From Candidatus Levybacteria bacterium RIFCSPLOWO2_02_FULL_37_18 (GTDB lineage: Bacteria; Patescibacteriota; Microgenomatia; Levybacterales; UBA12049), in contig MFPD01000020.1 in assembly GCA_001784115.1 (NCBI GenBank), positions 1 through 59,888 of the forward strand: 59,888 nt of DNA, written 5' to 3'. This document shows, piece after piece, positions 34,808-43,848 of the stretch. The notes beneath the pieces are model-generated. The model did no database searches. It saw only the letters and a program-made list of their open reading frames with translations, and had not been told where the DNA came from. The position numbers and the translations under genes are program-made. Each line of letters starts with the position of its first letter. Position 1 is the first letter of the stretch.

Positions 34808-36217
34808 ATGAATATACAAAAAGTTATCGATAATCAAATAATTAATGCTATGGCATATATTGTATGCGTATTGTTTATCACAGCAGGTAGTTTTGTTTCG
34901 TTGAATCGATTTTGGCAGTATGAAGTATTTTACTATGATTTTGGGATATTTGATCAGGCTATTTGGAGCGTTGCTCATTTTAAAGCACCAATAATTGACC
35001 ATTTGGCAGTTGGAAGAAATTGGATTTTTGCAGACCATTTTAATCCAAGTATTTTTATTTTTTCCCCGCTTTACTGGTTTACAGACAAAAGTGAAATACT
35101 TCTTATTGCTCAGAGCATTTTTGTCGGATTAAGTGGTATTGTTCTTTATTCAATAGGTAATAAAATTTTAAAAAATTTCTCTCTCTCTTTATCTGTATTA
35201 GTGTGTTACTTGTTTTTTATAGGATTGCAGAATGCAATAATAAGTGATTTTCACGAGGTAACCGTATCGGTATTACCTCTTATGCTTACTTTTTGGGCAG
35301 TTCTTGCTAATAAAAAAATCTTGTATTTTTTGTTTCTTATTATCACATTAGGATTTAAAGAGAGTATTTTTGTTGTTGGGATAGGAATTGGATTATACAT
35401 TTTTTTAACAAAAAAAGAATGGAAAAGAATTAGCGTAATTACCATTGTCATTTCTTTATTGTGGGGAATTATTTCAATTAAATTTATAATTCCTTATTTT
35501 TCTGGAGGGATATATCAATATTTATCACTTTCGCATTCAGAATTTGGAAACCCTTTTATTATATTGTTTGACAGCACAATAAAACGAAGAACGCTTTTCT
35601 ATAGTTTTTTAAGTTTTGGTTTTCTGCCTCTTTTATCACCTCAGCTTTGGTTTTTACTTTTTCAAGATTTCTACACACGTTTTGTGCCATATGCACAAAC
35701 AAGATGGTATTTAGGTCTTCATTACAATGCTCAGTCTGCAGTATTTTTTGGTATCGGATCTTTTTATGGAATCCTGTTTCTAAATAAGATACAATATGTC
35801 AGACAATTTTTACCCTTACTTGGAATTATTTTAATAATTAATGCAGTTTTTCTTTATCGTTTTATCCTGCATGGCCCATTTGGACTTTTTTATAACCCAG
35901 CCTTTTATAAGCATACGCGTGATTTTACTTTTCTCGATGAACTTATAAAAAAGGTTCCAAAAAATTCAAGCGTTATGACTCAAAACAATCTAGCAGTAAG
36001 ATTTACCCATCAAAACATAGCGATGTTACAATATAACTATTCCTCATTTAATCCAGATTATGTTCTAATCGATTTAAGAAAAGGACAAAATCCGAATAAT
36101 TTTTTTACAATACATAATATAAAAGGAATATTTGAAAGGTTAAGAGCGGATAAAAATTATCATCTCATTTATAGCACCAACGAACAGTATGTTTACAAAC
36201 ATATAAATATAATTTAA
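34808..36217 (+). CDS. DUF2079 polytopic membrane protein
   Basis: This GT-C-like protein of 469 residues starts at ATG 34808, two bases after the preceding stop. The family signature is the outer loop YYDFGIFDQAIW (about 42-53) with the acidic DFG-x-FD pair, followed by HLAVGRNWIFADHFNPSIFI (66-85). The aspartates and HFNP string characterise DUF2079 (PF09852). SDFHEVTVSVLPL and KESIFV follow. The C-terminal soluble part has VPKNSSVMTQNNLAVRFTHQ and YVLIDLR, like the outer domain of other GT-C proteins. The function is unproven but a sugar transferase is likely. Confidence 0.82.
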   Translation: MNIQKVIDNQIINAMAYIVCVLFITAGSFVSLNRFWQYEVFYYDFGIFDQAIWSVAHFKAPIIDHLAVGRNWIFADHFNPSIFIFSPLYWFTDKSEILLIAQSIFVGLSGIVLYSIGNKILKNFSLSLSVLVCYLFFIGLQNAIISDFHEVTVSVLPLMLTFWAVLANKKILYFLFLIITLGFKESIFVVGIGIGLYIFLTKKEWKRISVITIVISLLWGIISIKFIIPYFSGGIYQYLSLSHSEFGNPFIILFDSTIKRRTLFYSFLSFGFLPLLSPQLWFLLFQDFYTRFVPYAQTRWYLGLHYNAQSAVFFGIGSFYGILFLNKIQYVRQFLPLLGIILIINAVFLYRFILHGPFGLFYNPAFYKHTRDFTFLDELIKKVPKNSSVMTQNNLAVRFTHQNIAMLQYNYSSFNPDYVLIDLRKGQNPNNFFTIHNIKGIFERLRADKNYHLIYSTNEQYVYKHINII

Positions 36218-36233
36218 AGAAGAAATCTTTAAA
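36213..36233 (+). repeat. Stop/start-spanning inverted repeat
   Basis: TTTAAAG (36213-36219) and CTTTAAA (36227-36233) flank a 7-base loop. The left arm holds the DUF2079 stop, and the right arm ends on the first base of the GT2 ATG. The hairpin could modulate initiation. Confidence 0.45.
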
Positions 36234-36943
36234 TGAAATTATCTATTATTATTCCCCTTTTTAACGAGCAAAAAACCATACTCAAGCTTTTGGAAAAGGT
36301 AAGCTCTATTTCAATTCCCAAGGTTAATAAGGAAATAATTATTGTAGACGACGGGTCGTCGGATGGTTCTTATGAACTCTTGCAAAAATATGTGAAAAAA
36401 AAGCAAGGGATGTCTGTTTTAAGACATAAAGAAAATAAAGGAAAAGGGAGCGCTGTGGCAACCGGTATTCAAAAAGCCAGCGGAGATTATATTCTTATTC
36501 AAGACGCCGATCTGGAATATGATCCAGTGTATATACCTAAATTTATTAAAGCTTTAGGACAAAATAGGGTAGTATATGGTACAAGGCTCAATAGATTCCC
36601 AAATTTTCTTAAAGATGAAAAAAATCCCCTCTTTTTTCTTCATTATATAGGTAATAGACTTTTAAGCTTGTTGACGAGTCTTTTGTATGGACAATGGATT
36701 ACAGATATGGAAACTGGATACAAACTTTTTCCCAAAATTGCATTAGAAAATATTAAGCTGAATGCAAGAGGTTTTGATTTTGAACCTGAAATCACGGCAA
36801 AACTCATAAAAAAAAGATATCGCATTTTAGAGATTCCCATATCAACTACACCACGCGGATATGATGAAGGGAAAAAATTAAACACGGTTAGTGATGGGAT
36901 TATTGCGTTTTGGACACTGATCAAGTATAGATTTATCTCCTAA
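36233..36943 (+). CDS. GT2 polyprenyl-phosphate sugar synthase-like (DPM1 type)
   Basis: This 236-residue cytoplasmic enzyme has LSIIIPLFNEQKTILKLLEK, IIVDDGSSDGSYELL, ENKGKGSAVATGIQKASGD and IQDADLEYDPVYIPKF, with metal-binding D-A-D. YGTRLNRFPNF and TDMETGYKLFPK are the downstream signature of bacterial dolichol-phosphate mannose synthase-like enzymes (catalytic domain only; no membrane helices). It probably charges polyprenyl phosphate for the following GT-C genes; the next gene starts five bases downstream. It is the fourth carrier-loading candidate in the cluster. Confidence 0.86.
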   Translation: MKLSIIIPLFNEQKTILKLLEKVSSISIPKVNKEIIIVDDGSSDGSYELLQKYVKKKQGMSVLRHKENKGKGSAVATGIQKASGDYILIQDADLEYDPVYIPKFIKALGQNRVVYGTRLNRFPNFLKDEKNPLFFLHYIGNRLLSLLTSLLYGQWITDMETGYKLFPKIALENIKLNARGFDFEPEITAKLIKKRYRILEIPISTTPRGYDEGKKLNTVSDGIIAFWTLIKYRFIS

Positions 36944-36947
36944 GACC

Positions 36948-38570
36948 ATGAAAGAATCAATTTTTGAAGCAAGGAGTTTTTTTATCCTCAGTTTTATTTT
37001 ACTAATTTCATTAGCCCTTCGTTTGTATGCGATTAATACAATTCCGGCAAGCTTAAATCCCGACGAAGCAGCACTTGGGTATAATAGTTATTCAATACTA
37101 AAAACAGGTAGCGATGAGCATGGGGCATTTTTACCATTGTCTTTAAAGTCATTTGGTGACTGGAAACTACCCGGGTATTCATACATTACTACTATACCTA
37201 TTTTTTTATTTGGACTTTCGGAATCTTCAATAAGACTGCCAAGTGTCATTGCAGGCGTAGTGGGGGTATTGCTTATTTACTACATTGCTTATTTCATTTT
37301 CAAAAAAAGGTCAATTTCTCAACTCAGTGCCCTTTTTTTTGCACTTTCTCCATGGAATATATACTTTTCCCGCGCAGCCTATGAGGTTAATCTTGGATTA
37401 ACGTTTTTTTTACTAGGACTATTCTTTTTCTTACTTTATCTTAATAAGAAAAGTTCTTTTTCTATTATTAGTTCTGGTATTTGTTTTGGGTTAACTTTTT
37501 TTACGTATCATGCTTTCGCCATTTTTGTCCCCCTTTTTTTAGCAGGGCTTGTAATTAGATATTGGAAGAATATTGATAAAAAAACTTCAAGCGTTGTTGC
37601 TTGTTCTATTGTTTTATTTCTTTTAGTGACATTTATTGTTTCGACAATTCATGGAGGAGTTAATAAAATAGCAACTCTTAATATCTTCAATGATCAAAAT
37701 ATTATCTATGAAAGAGCAGAAAAATTACGCGGAGACAGAAGTAAAAAAAATGACTTTATAGAAAAGATTCTTTTTAATAAGTTTACCGGTGTTTCATATC
37801 AATTAGCTCAAAATTACCTGCTTTCTTTTTCTCCCTCTTTTTTATTTGACAAGGGAGGAGAAAAGCTAGTGCATAATTTGGGAAGCATTGGCAATCTTTA
37901 TTTAACTGATGTTGTGTTTCTTTTTATCGGTTTTATTACTATTTTTTGGAATAGAGAAAAGCAATTGCCACTTTTGCTTATTTGGCTGATTGCAGGTCCG
38001 ATTGCGTCAATTATTACCAGAGATACTCCAAATTCCACACGATTATATATGCTTATGCCTCTTTTTGTTCTTTTGAGTGCCTATGGCGCGCATGAGATAA
38101 TCACTTCAAAACTAAAAAAAGTTGGAGTTTTTTTAATGATTATTGTATGTGGATTATACATAATAAATGTTTTGTATTTCCTAGATATTTATTTTGTTCA
38201 CATGAATGTTCAACGTATTAGATTTTGGCATTACGGCTATAAGCAGTCAGTTGAACTTGCTAAGAAATATCCATCTTTTAATGTGGTAATGAAGGGTCCA
38301 GAAAATTTTCCCTATATCTATTTTCTATTTTACGAAAAGTATGATCCATTAAAATTTAGAAAAGAGGTAGAGTATTATCCACCCACTTCAGAAGGGTTTT
38401 ACTTTGTCAAAAAATTTGGCAGGTTTAGTTTTGTTGAAAAAATTAATTATGAAAGTTTAAAACCAGAAACTATATATATTGACTCAACACGCCTTGATGA
38501 TAAAAAACATTCTATTTTATTACCGAATGGAGATCTGGTGTTCGGTTTTCTAATAACTCAAAAAAAATGA
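36948..38570 (+). CDS. ArnT-like GT-C glycosyltransferase
   Basis: This 540-residue member of the five-gene ArnT-like set has NPDEAALGYNSYSILKTGSD (37-56, D39-E40), KSFGDWKLPGYSYI, SPWNIYFSRAAYEVN and DTPNSTRLYMLMPLFVLLSAYG. It ends with a soluble domain starting YFVHMNVQRIRFWHYGYKQSV. About eleven hydrophobic segments are seen. The family would transfer a sugar from a polyprenyl-phosphate donor at the outer face. It directly follows the DPM-like synthase and overlaps the broken gene by four bases. Confidence 0.82.
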   Translation: MKESIFEARSFFILSFILLISLALRLYAINTIPASLNPDEAALGYNSYSILKTGSDEHGAFLPLSLKSFGDWKLPGYSYITTIPIFLFGLSESSIRLPSVIAGVVGVLLIYYIAYFIFKKRSISQLSALFFALSPWNIYFSRAAYEVNLGLTFFLLGLFFFLLYLNKKSSFSIISSGICFGLTFFTYHAFAIFVPLFLAGLVIRYWKNIDKKTSSVVACSIVLFLLVTFIVSTIHGGVNKIATLNIFNDQNIIYERAEKLRGDRSKKNDFIEKILFNKFTGVSYQLAQNYLLSFSPSFLFDKGGEKLVHNLGSIGNLYLTDVVFLFIGFITIFWNREKQLPLLLIWLIAGPIASIITRDTPNSTRLYMLMPLFVLLSAYGAHEIITSKLKKVGVFLMIIVCGLYIINVLYFLDIYFVHMNVQRIRFWHYGYKQSVELAKKYPSFNVVMKGPENFPYIYFLFYEKYDPLKFRKEVEYYPPTSEGFYFVKKFGRFSFVEKINYESLKPETIYIDSTRLDDKKHSILLPNGDLVFGFLITQKK

Positions 38571-40534
38571 CAATGTTTTTCGATGGTTCATTTTGGCTAT
38601 ATTTTTTCTATTTTTTGATTGTAATTGTAATTGCGTTTTCCCCCCGGGGAGATATTTTTAAAAAAACTGCGACTTCCTTTACTTCACCGATTTGTTTTAG
38701 GAAGTATAGTTGGAATGGTATTATGGGGATGGCAAGGATTTATTTTTGGTTATTTAAACGTTCGTTTCTTAACTTATTTTTATTTAATATTCTTTGCTGC
38801 TTTATGGATTTTATTTAATAAGAAAAATGTATCAACTTTTGCTTTTAAGATCAAAAATATTGATTTTTTTTCTCTTATGTATTTTCCTTTTTGGAGTCAT
38901 TATTCAATTAAGTGCTGTATGGTTCGAAGGAGTATATACTAAAAATGGGCTTTTTTTCTGCTGTAGTAATTTTGTCGACAGCGTATATCACATTGCTCTG
39001 ACGAATCAAATTATTAAACGTATTCCTCCTTACCAACCTGAGATATACGGAGTAGTTGTACAGAATTATCACTACTGGGGAAATATTATTAGTGCTGAAT
39101 TGATAAGGATTTTCCATCTTCCGCTTATTTCAACTCAATACCAGTACATTATGCTTTTTTTATCTTTATTTTTAGGATTATCAGCTGTAGTTTTCACAGA
39201 AATATTACAGCTTGGAAAAACGTATAATTGGAGGGGATCTTATTTTTGTCTTGGTTTCATTTATGCGCAGAGAAATTAATTTTAAAATGAGTTCCTTGGA
39301 AGATGGGGCAAAATTTTTAGTAAATCCTCCAAGAGCATTTGCAATTATAATTTTTATGGCCGGTGTAATATTCCCTATGTATTGGTTGAAACGAAAAGAT
39401 AAATATTTAGGAATACTTGCGGCCTTCATGTTAGGAAGTACCATAGGATATAAAGTATACATAGGTATTTTTTCTATCATAGGACTTTTATTTCTTTCTT
39501 CATACTTTTTAATAAAGAAAAAATATAAATTTCTTTATTTACTTCCTATTGCGTTATTTTTTTCAATCAGCATGTACGTACCAAGTAATAGTAATGCTGG
39601 AGGACTGTATTTTACTGGTCTTTATATTTTTGAAAATTTTGTCGTACAACCTTGGATGAGATTAGAGCGGCTTGAGCTTGCGCGACAGATATATCTAGAG
39701 CACCATAATTGGTTAAGAGTGGTTGAGTATGAGCTTATTTTCATTTATTTGTTTATAGTAACAGTATTTGGTACAAAGCTAATTGGTTTAATACAAACCA
39801 AGAAATCTTTAACTTCTTTCCCATCAGAGCTTAATGTTTTTTTGCTAAGTGGTATTTTTGTAAGTGCTGTTTTAGGATTTTGTTTTCAACAACAGTCTGG
39901 AGGTCCAAACTCTTTTATTTTTTTGGTTTCCGTATTTATTTTCAGTTCTTTTTATACAGCTAATGCTGCAAATTATTGGATTAAAAAAATAAACGGGAAA
40001 ATTTTCTACATTGTAATTGTAATAGTAATTTTGATTATTTTAACATCAACAAGAGTTCTCAATGTTTTATTTGTAAACATACAATCAATTCAAAAAGAAA
40101 AAGGAAATATAATTACCGCAGAAGAACTTGCAGCACTCTCCTACCTAAAAAATAATACTCCACCAAATGCAATTGTTTTGGTCGAGCATAGCATTCTTAC
40201 AGCCGATTACGAAACTCCATATGTCAGTTTTTTATCCGATAGACCAATGTTTTTATCTAGCAATGGAACTCTTTCTTCGCATGGAATAAATTTTTCTGAC
40301 AGAAAAAATACTGTAGATGAAATTTTTCTTAGCTATGGCAGCAAAAAAGTTGCTCCTCTATTGCTAAGTAATAATATTGATTACCTTTACACATCTACGG
40401 TTTACTCCTCGCTTCCACAAGATGTAATGAGCTATACTAAGACGGAATTCAGAAATAGAGATATTTTTATAAAAAAAGTTTTAAAAGATAAAGCTAAGGC
40501 ATATCAAGAAAGTCACGATAAAATTATCAAATAA
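38567..40534 (+). pseudogene. Frameshifted polytopic membrane protein (three +1 shifts)
   Basis: One reading path of about 654 residues is split over three frames. It reads frame 1 from ATG 38567 to the C6 run at 38640-38645, frame 2 to the T8 run at 38864-38871, frame 3 to the G4 run at 39233-39236, and returns to frame 1 until 40534. Removing one base from each run restores a continuous GT-C-like protein with about twelve hydrophobic segments. Visible pieces include LPLLHRFVLGSIVGMVLWG, then VDSVYHIALTNQIIKRIPPY and YHYWGN, then SLEDGAKFLVNPPRAF and GYKVYIGIFSIIGLLF, and a soluble tail TAEELAALSYLKNNTPPNAI. I do not know its function. It may be a true pseudogene, a phase-variable gene, or an assembly with homopolymer errors. 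Confidence 0.75.
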
Positions 40535-40548
40535 AACGTATTTTCCAG

Positions 40549-42156
40549 ATGAATAAATTTTTTCTGTCGCTTATTATATTTACTGCGATGCTGCTTCGTT
40601 TCTTGAATCTTGGTAGTAATCCTCCCTCTCTCACTTGGGATGAAGCAGCATGGGGATATAATGCTTATTCATTAGGTATTGATGGAAGAGATGAATTCGG
40701 AAGATTTTTACCTTACGATTACCTGGAATCATTTGGTGATTTTAAGCCTCCGGTGTACGCATATCTTGATATATTACCTGTAAAACTATTTGGTCTTACA
40801 GAATTTGCCACCAGATTTCCATCTGCATTAATGGGTGTACTGACGGTTTTTTTAACTTATTTTTTAGTTAAAGAAATATTTAAGAATTCTCAAAAGAAAG
40901 AAATATATGCACTTGTTAGCTCTTTTTTACTAGCAATATCTCCTTGGCATATTATGCTCTCCAGAGCGGCTTTCGAGGCAAATGTGGCAACCTTTTTTAC
41001 AACTTGTGGGATATGGCTATTTTTAAAAGGACGAGAAAATAAATGGGGTTTTTCACTTTCTGCAATATCATTTGTATTATCAATATACACCTTTAATTCT
41101 GCGCGAATTGTAGCACCACTTCTTGTATTATTTCTTGTAGGGATGTTTCACAAAGACATCACAAAAAAGAAGAAGCAAGCAACCACAGCGTTTTTTATAG
41201 GATTTATTCTTATTCTTCCAATTGTAAAATTTCTTTTTTCCCCTCAAGCAACTCTAAGATTTAAAGAGGTGAATATATTTTCGGATTTTAACATTATAAA
41301 AAGAGTTAATCAGCAAATTGAAAATGATCATAACGCTCGTTGGTCATCAGTACTTCATAATCGAAGATTTGTTTTTACAGTAGAATATTTAAAACATTAT
41401 TTTGATAATCTAAGTTCTAGTTTTTTATTTATAAAAGGAGACGGAAATCCAAAATTTTCAACTCAGCAAGTCGGACAATTGTATATGTGGGAAATACCTT
41501 TTTTAATTGCGGGCGTTCTTTTTTTAATACGAAAAAAAGAAGGACTTTGGTTGTTAGTTCCAATCTGGTTACTCATTGGCATTATTCCAGCAGGAAGTGC
41601 TCGGGAAACGCCACATGCTCTCAGAATTGAGGCTAGCCTGCCAACATTTCAGATACTTGTAGCATATGGTCTTATAAATAGTATGGAAAAGTTGAAAAGA
41701 TGGAAGCTTGTAACTGCAGGCTTATCTCTCGTCATTTTCTTTAATCTCATTTACTTTCTCCATGATTATTATGTTCATTATCCGGTACATTACTCAAGAG
41801 AATGGCAATATGGATATAAAGAGTCTGTACGGTATGTAGTAGGAGTTCAGAATAACTTCAAAAAAGTATGGGTTACGCAAAACTTAGGAAGACCATATAT
41901 GTATTACCTATTCTACCTGCATTATAATCCTTCAACATTTAGGACAAACTCAGACATAAAAAGAGATGTATTTGGCTTTGTTCATGTTAAGCGTTTCGAT
42001 AAGTATTTTTTCGGTGATAATAATAGGATTTCTCGGGCGGAAGGTAAAGGTAGTCTATTTGTTAATACATACGATCAAGTTCCAAACAATGCAAAAATAC
42101 TTAAGGATTTTAAATTACTAAATCGCGATTCCTATTTAGTTGTTTATACTAAATAA
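40549..42156 (+). CDS. ArnT-like GT-C glycosyltransferase
   Basis: This 535-residue polytopic protein has TWDEAAWGYNAYSLGIDGRD (29-48, D31-E32), ESFGDFKPPVYAYL, SPWHIMLSRAAFEANVA and ETPHALRIEASLPTFQILVAYG. The C-terminal soluble domain opens with DYYVHYPVHYSREWQYGYKE. It closely resembles 17281 and 42161, suggesting a recent tandem family expansion. Fourteen bases separate it from the broken gene and four from the next. The acceptor is unknown. Confidence 0.83.
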   Translation: MNKFFLSLIIFTAMLLRFLNLGSNPPSLTWDEAAWGYNAYSLGIDGRDEFGRFLPYDYLESFGDFKPPVYAYLDILPVKLFGLTEFATRFPSALMGVLTVFLTYFLVKEIFKNSQKKEIYALVSSFLLAISPWHIMLSRAAFEANVATFFTTCGIWLFLKGRENKWGFSLSAISFVLSIYTFNSARIVAPLLVLFLVGMFHKDITKKKKQATTAFFIGFILILPIVKFLFSPQATLRFKEVNIFSDFNIIKRVNQQIENDHNARWSSVLHNRRFVFTVEYLKHYFDNLSSSFLFIKGDGNPKFSTQQVGQLYMWEIPFLIAGVLFLIRKKEGLWLLVPIWLLIGIIPAGSARETPHALRIEASLPTFQILVAYGLINSMEKLKRWKLVTAGLSLVIFFNLIYFLHDYYVHYPVHYSREWQYGYKESVRYVVGVQNNFKKVWVTQNLGRPYMYYLFYLHYNPSTFRTNSDIKRDVFGFVHVKRFDKYFFGDNNRISRAEGKGSLFVNTYDQVPNNAKILKDFKLLNRDSYLVVYTK

Positions 42157-42160
42157 TTCT

Positions 42161-43846
42161 ATGAGATTAAATACCTCATTATTTGTAGGAATTATTATTA
42201 TTGCCGCAGTGCTTCGTTTTTGGGACTTGGGAGTTGTACCTGTTTCTCCAGATTGGGATGAAGTCGCATTAGGATACAATGCATACTCGATCTTACAAAC
42301 GGGAAGAGATGAATATGGTGAATTTCTTCCAATTGTTCTTAGATCTTTTGATGATTATAAACCAGCGTTATACGCCTATTGTATAATACCTTTTATTAAA
42401 TTATTTGGATTAAGTACTTTTTCAATACGATTGCCTTCGGCGATTACTGGAGTGTTAATGATAATTGGAATATATTATTTGATTGGAGAATTTTTTCTTT
42501 TCCATAAGTCAAAAAACGAAAATGTATATACCCGTTGGGTACCTCTTATTACTTCAGCTTTGTTAGCAATATCCCCTTGGCATCTACAATTTTCTCGAGT
42601 TGCTTTTGAGTCAAGCGTTGGTACTGCTTTTAATATCTTTGGAACTTTATTTTTTCTAAAAGGTTTGAGGAAAGGATGGTATTTTCCACTCAGTGCTTTT
42701 TTTTATGGATTAAGTCTTTATACCTATCAAAGCGAAAAGGCTTTTGTTCCCCTGCTTCTTATTGCTTTGTTGTGTTTATTGTATAAACACATTTTTTCTT
42801 TAGATAAAAAATATGTAATAGTAAGTATTTTTTTAGGATTGATAATTTCTCTTCCAATAATTTCCTTCACCTTATTTAATAAACAATCACTGTCTAGGGC
42901 TGTTGGAGTTAGCATTTTTTCCGACAAAAACTCTCTTCTTCAGAGGAATGTCCAAGATATTATAAGAGATAAAGAAGCTAATAACAAGTTGGGTTTATTT
43001 TTAGACAACAGAAGATTTATATATGCAAAAACTGTTGTTCTTAGCTATATAAATCACTTTGATATAAACTGGTTGTTTATTAGAGGTGATTACAACTTGC
43101 CAAGACATCATGCACCCGATATTGGCCTTTTATATATTATCGAATTCCCTTTTATTTTAATAGGAATATACCAGCTTATTTTCAATAATAATTTTTTTGG
43201 AATAGATAAGAAAATAAAATACTTAATCTTCTCTTGGTATCTTCTTGCCCCCATACCAGCTTCTGTAACAATTGATGCTCCACATTCTGTTAGAACACTT
43301 AATTTAGTAGCAATATATCCTATTTTTACAGCCTTTGGAATAATTACCGCATATCTTTTTTGTAAGAATCTTCCTAGCAAGAAGATCTTGAAAGTAACCG
43401 GTGCAGTTTGTATTCTAGTGATTTTTACTTTAAATTTCTCGTATTATATTAATCAATATTTTGTGCAGCAAAACTATTATCACGCAAAATATTGGCAGTA
43501 TGGATACAAAGAGCTTGTTGACTATGTCGACACGATCAAAGGGAATTATAATAAAATTATTGTCTCAAACACAGAAACAATGGATCAATCACATATGTTT
43601 TTTCTTTTTTATTTACAATACGACCCCAAAAAATACTTATCTGAGGGAGGAACATATTCGCGTGGTTTTGCAGAAAACAAAAATAAGTTCTCAAATTTTG
43701 AATTTAGAAAATTTGACATATATAAAGAAACTGAAGCCAATACTTTATTCATTGGTGCTCCTTCAGATTTTCCAGAAGCACTTCATCGTCTCCATACAAT
43801 ATATTATCCAGATAAAGAGCCAGCGATATATATTGCACAGCATTAA
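42161..43846 (+). CDS. ArnT-like GT-C glycosyltransferase
   Basis: This 561-residue protein starts at ATG 42161, four bases after the upstream stop; a start at 42140 would add seven residues inside the preceding gene. DWDEVALGYNAYSILQTGRD (31-50, D33-E34), RSFDDYKPALYAYC, SPWHLQFSRVAFESS and DAPHSVRTLNLVAIYPIFTAFG mark the family, and the tail begins NQYFVQQNYYHAKYWQYGYK. A cytoplasmic insertion FFLFHKSKNENVYTRW near 113-128 is longer than in the other copies. Three bases lie between its stop and the next start. Confidence 0.82.
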   Translation: MRLNTSLFVGIIIIAAVLRFWDLGVVPVSPDWDEVALGYNAYSILQTGRDEYGEFLPIVLRSFDDYKPALYAYCIIPFIKLFGLSTFSIRLPSAITGVLMIIGIYYLIGEFFLFHKSKNENVYTRWVPLITSALLAISPWHLQFSRVAFESSVGTAFNIFGTLFFLKGLRKGWYFPLSAFFYGLSLYTYQSEKAFVPLLLIALLCLLYKHIFSLDKKYVIVSIFLGLIISLPIISFTLFNKQSLSRAVGVSIFSDKNSLLQRNVQDIIRDKEANNKLGLFLDNRRFIYAKTVVLSYINHFDINWLFIRGDYNLPRHHAPDIGLLYIIEFPFILIGIYQLIFNNNFFGIDKKIKYLIFSWYLLAPIPASVTIDAPHSVRTLNLVAIYPIFTAFGIITAYLFCKNLPSKKILKVTGAVCILVIFTLNFSYYINQYFVQQNYYHAKYWQYGYKELVDYVDTIKGNYNKIIVSNTETMDQSHMFFLFYLQYDPKKYLSEGGTYSRGFAENKNKFSNFEFRKFDIYKETEANTLFIGAPSDFPEALHRLHTIYYPDKEPAIYIAQH

Positions 43847-43848
43847 AC

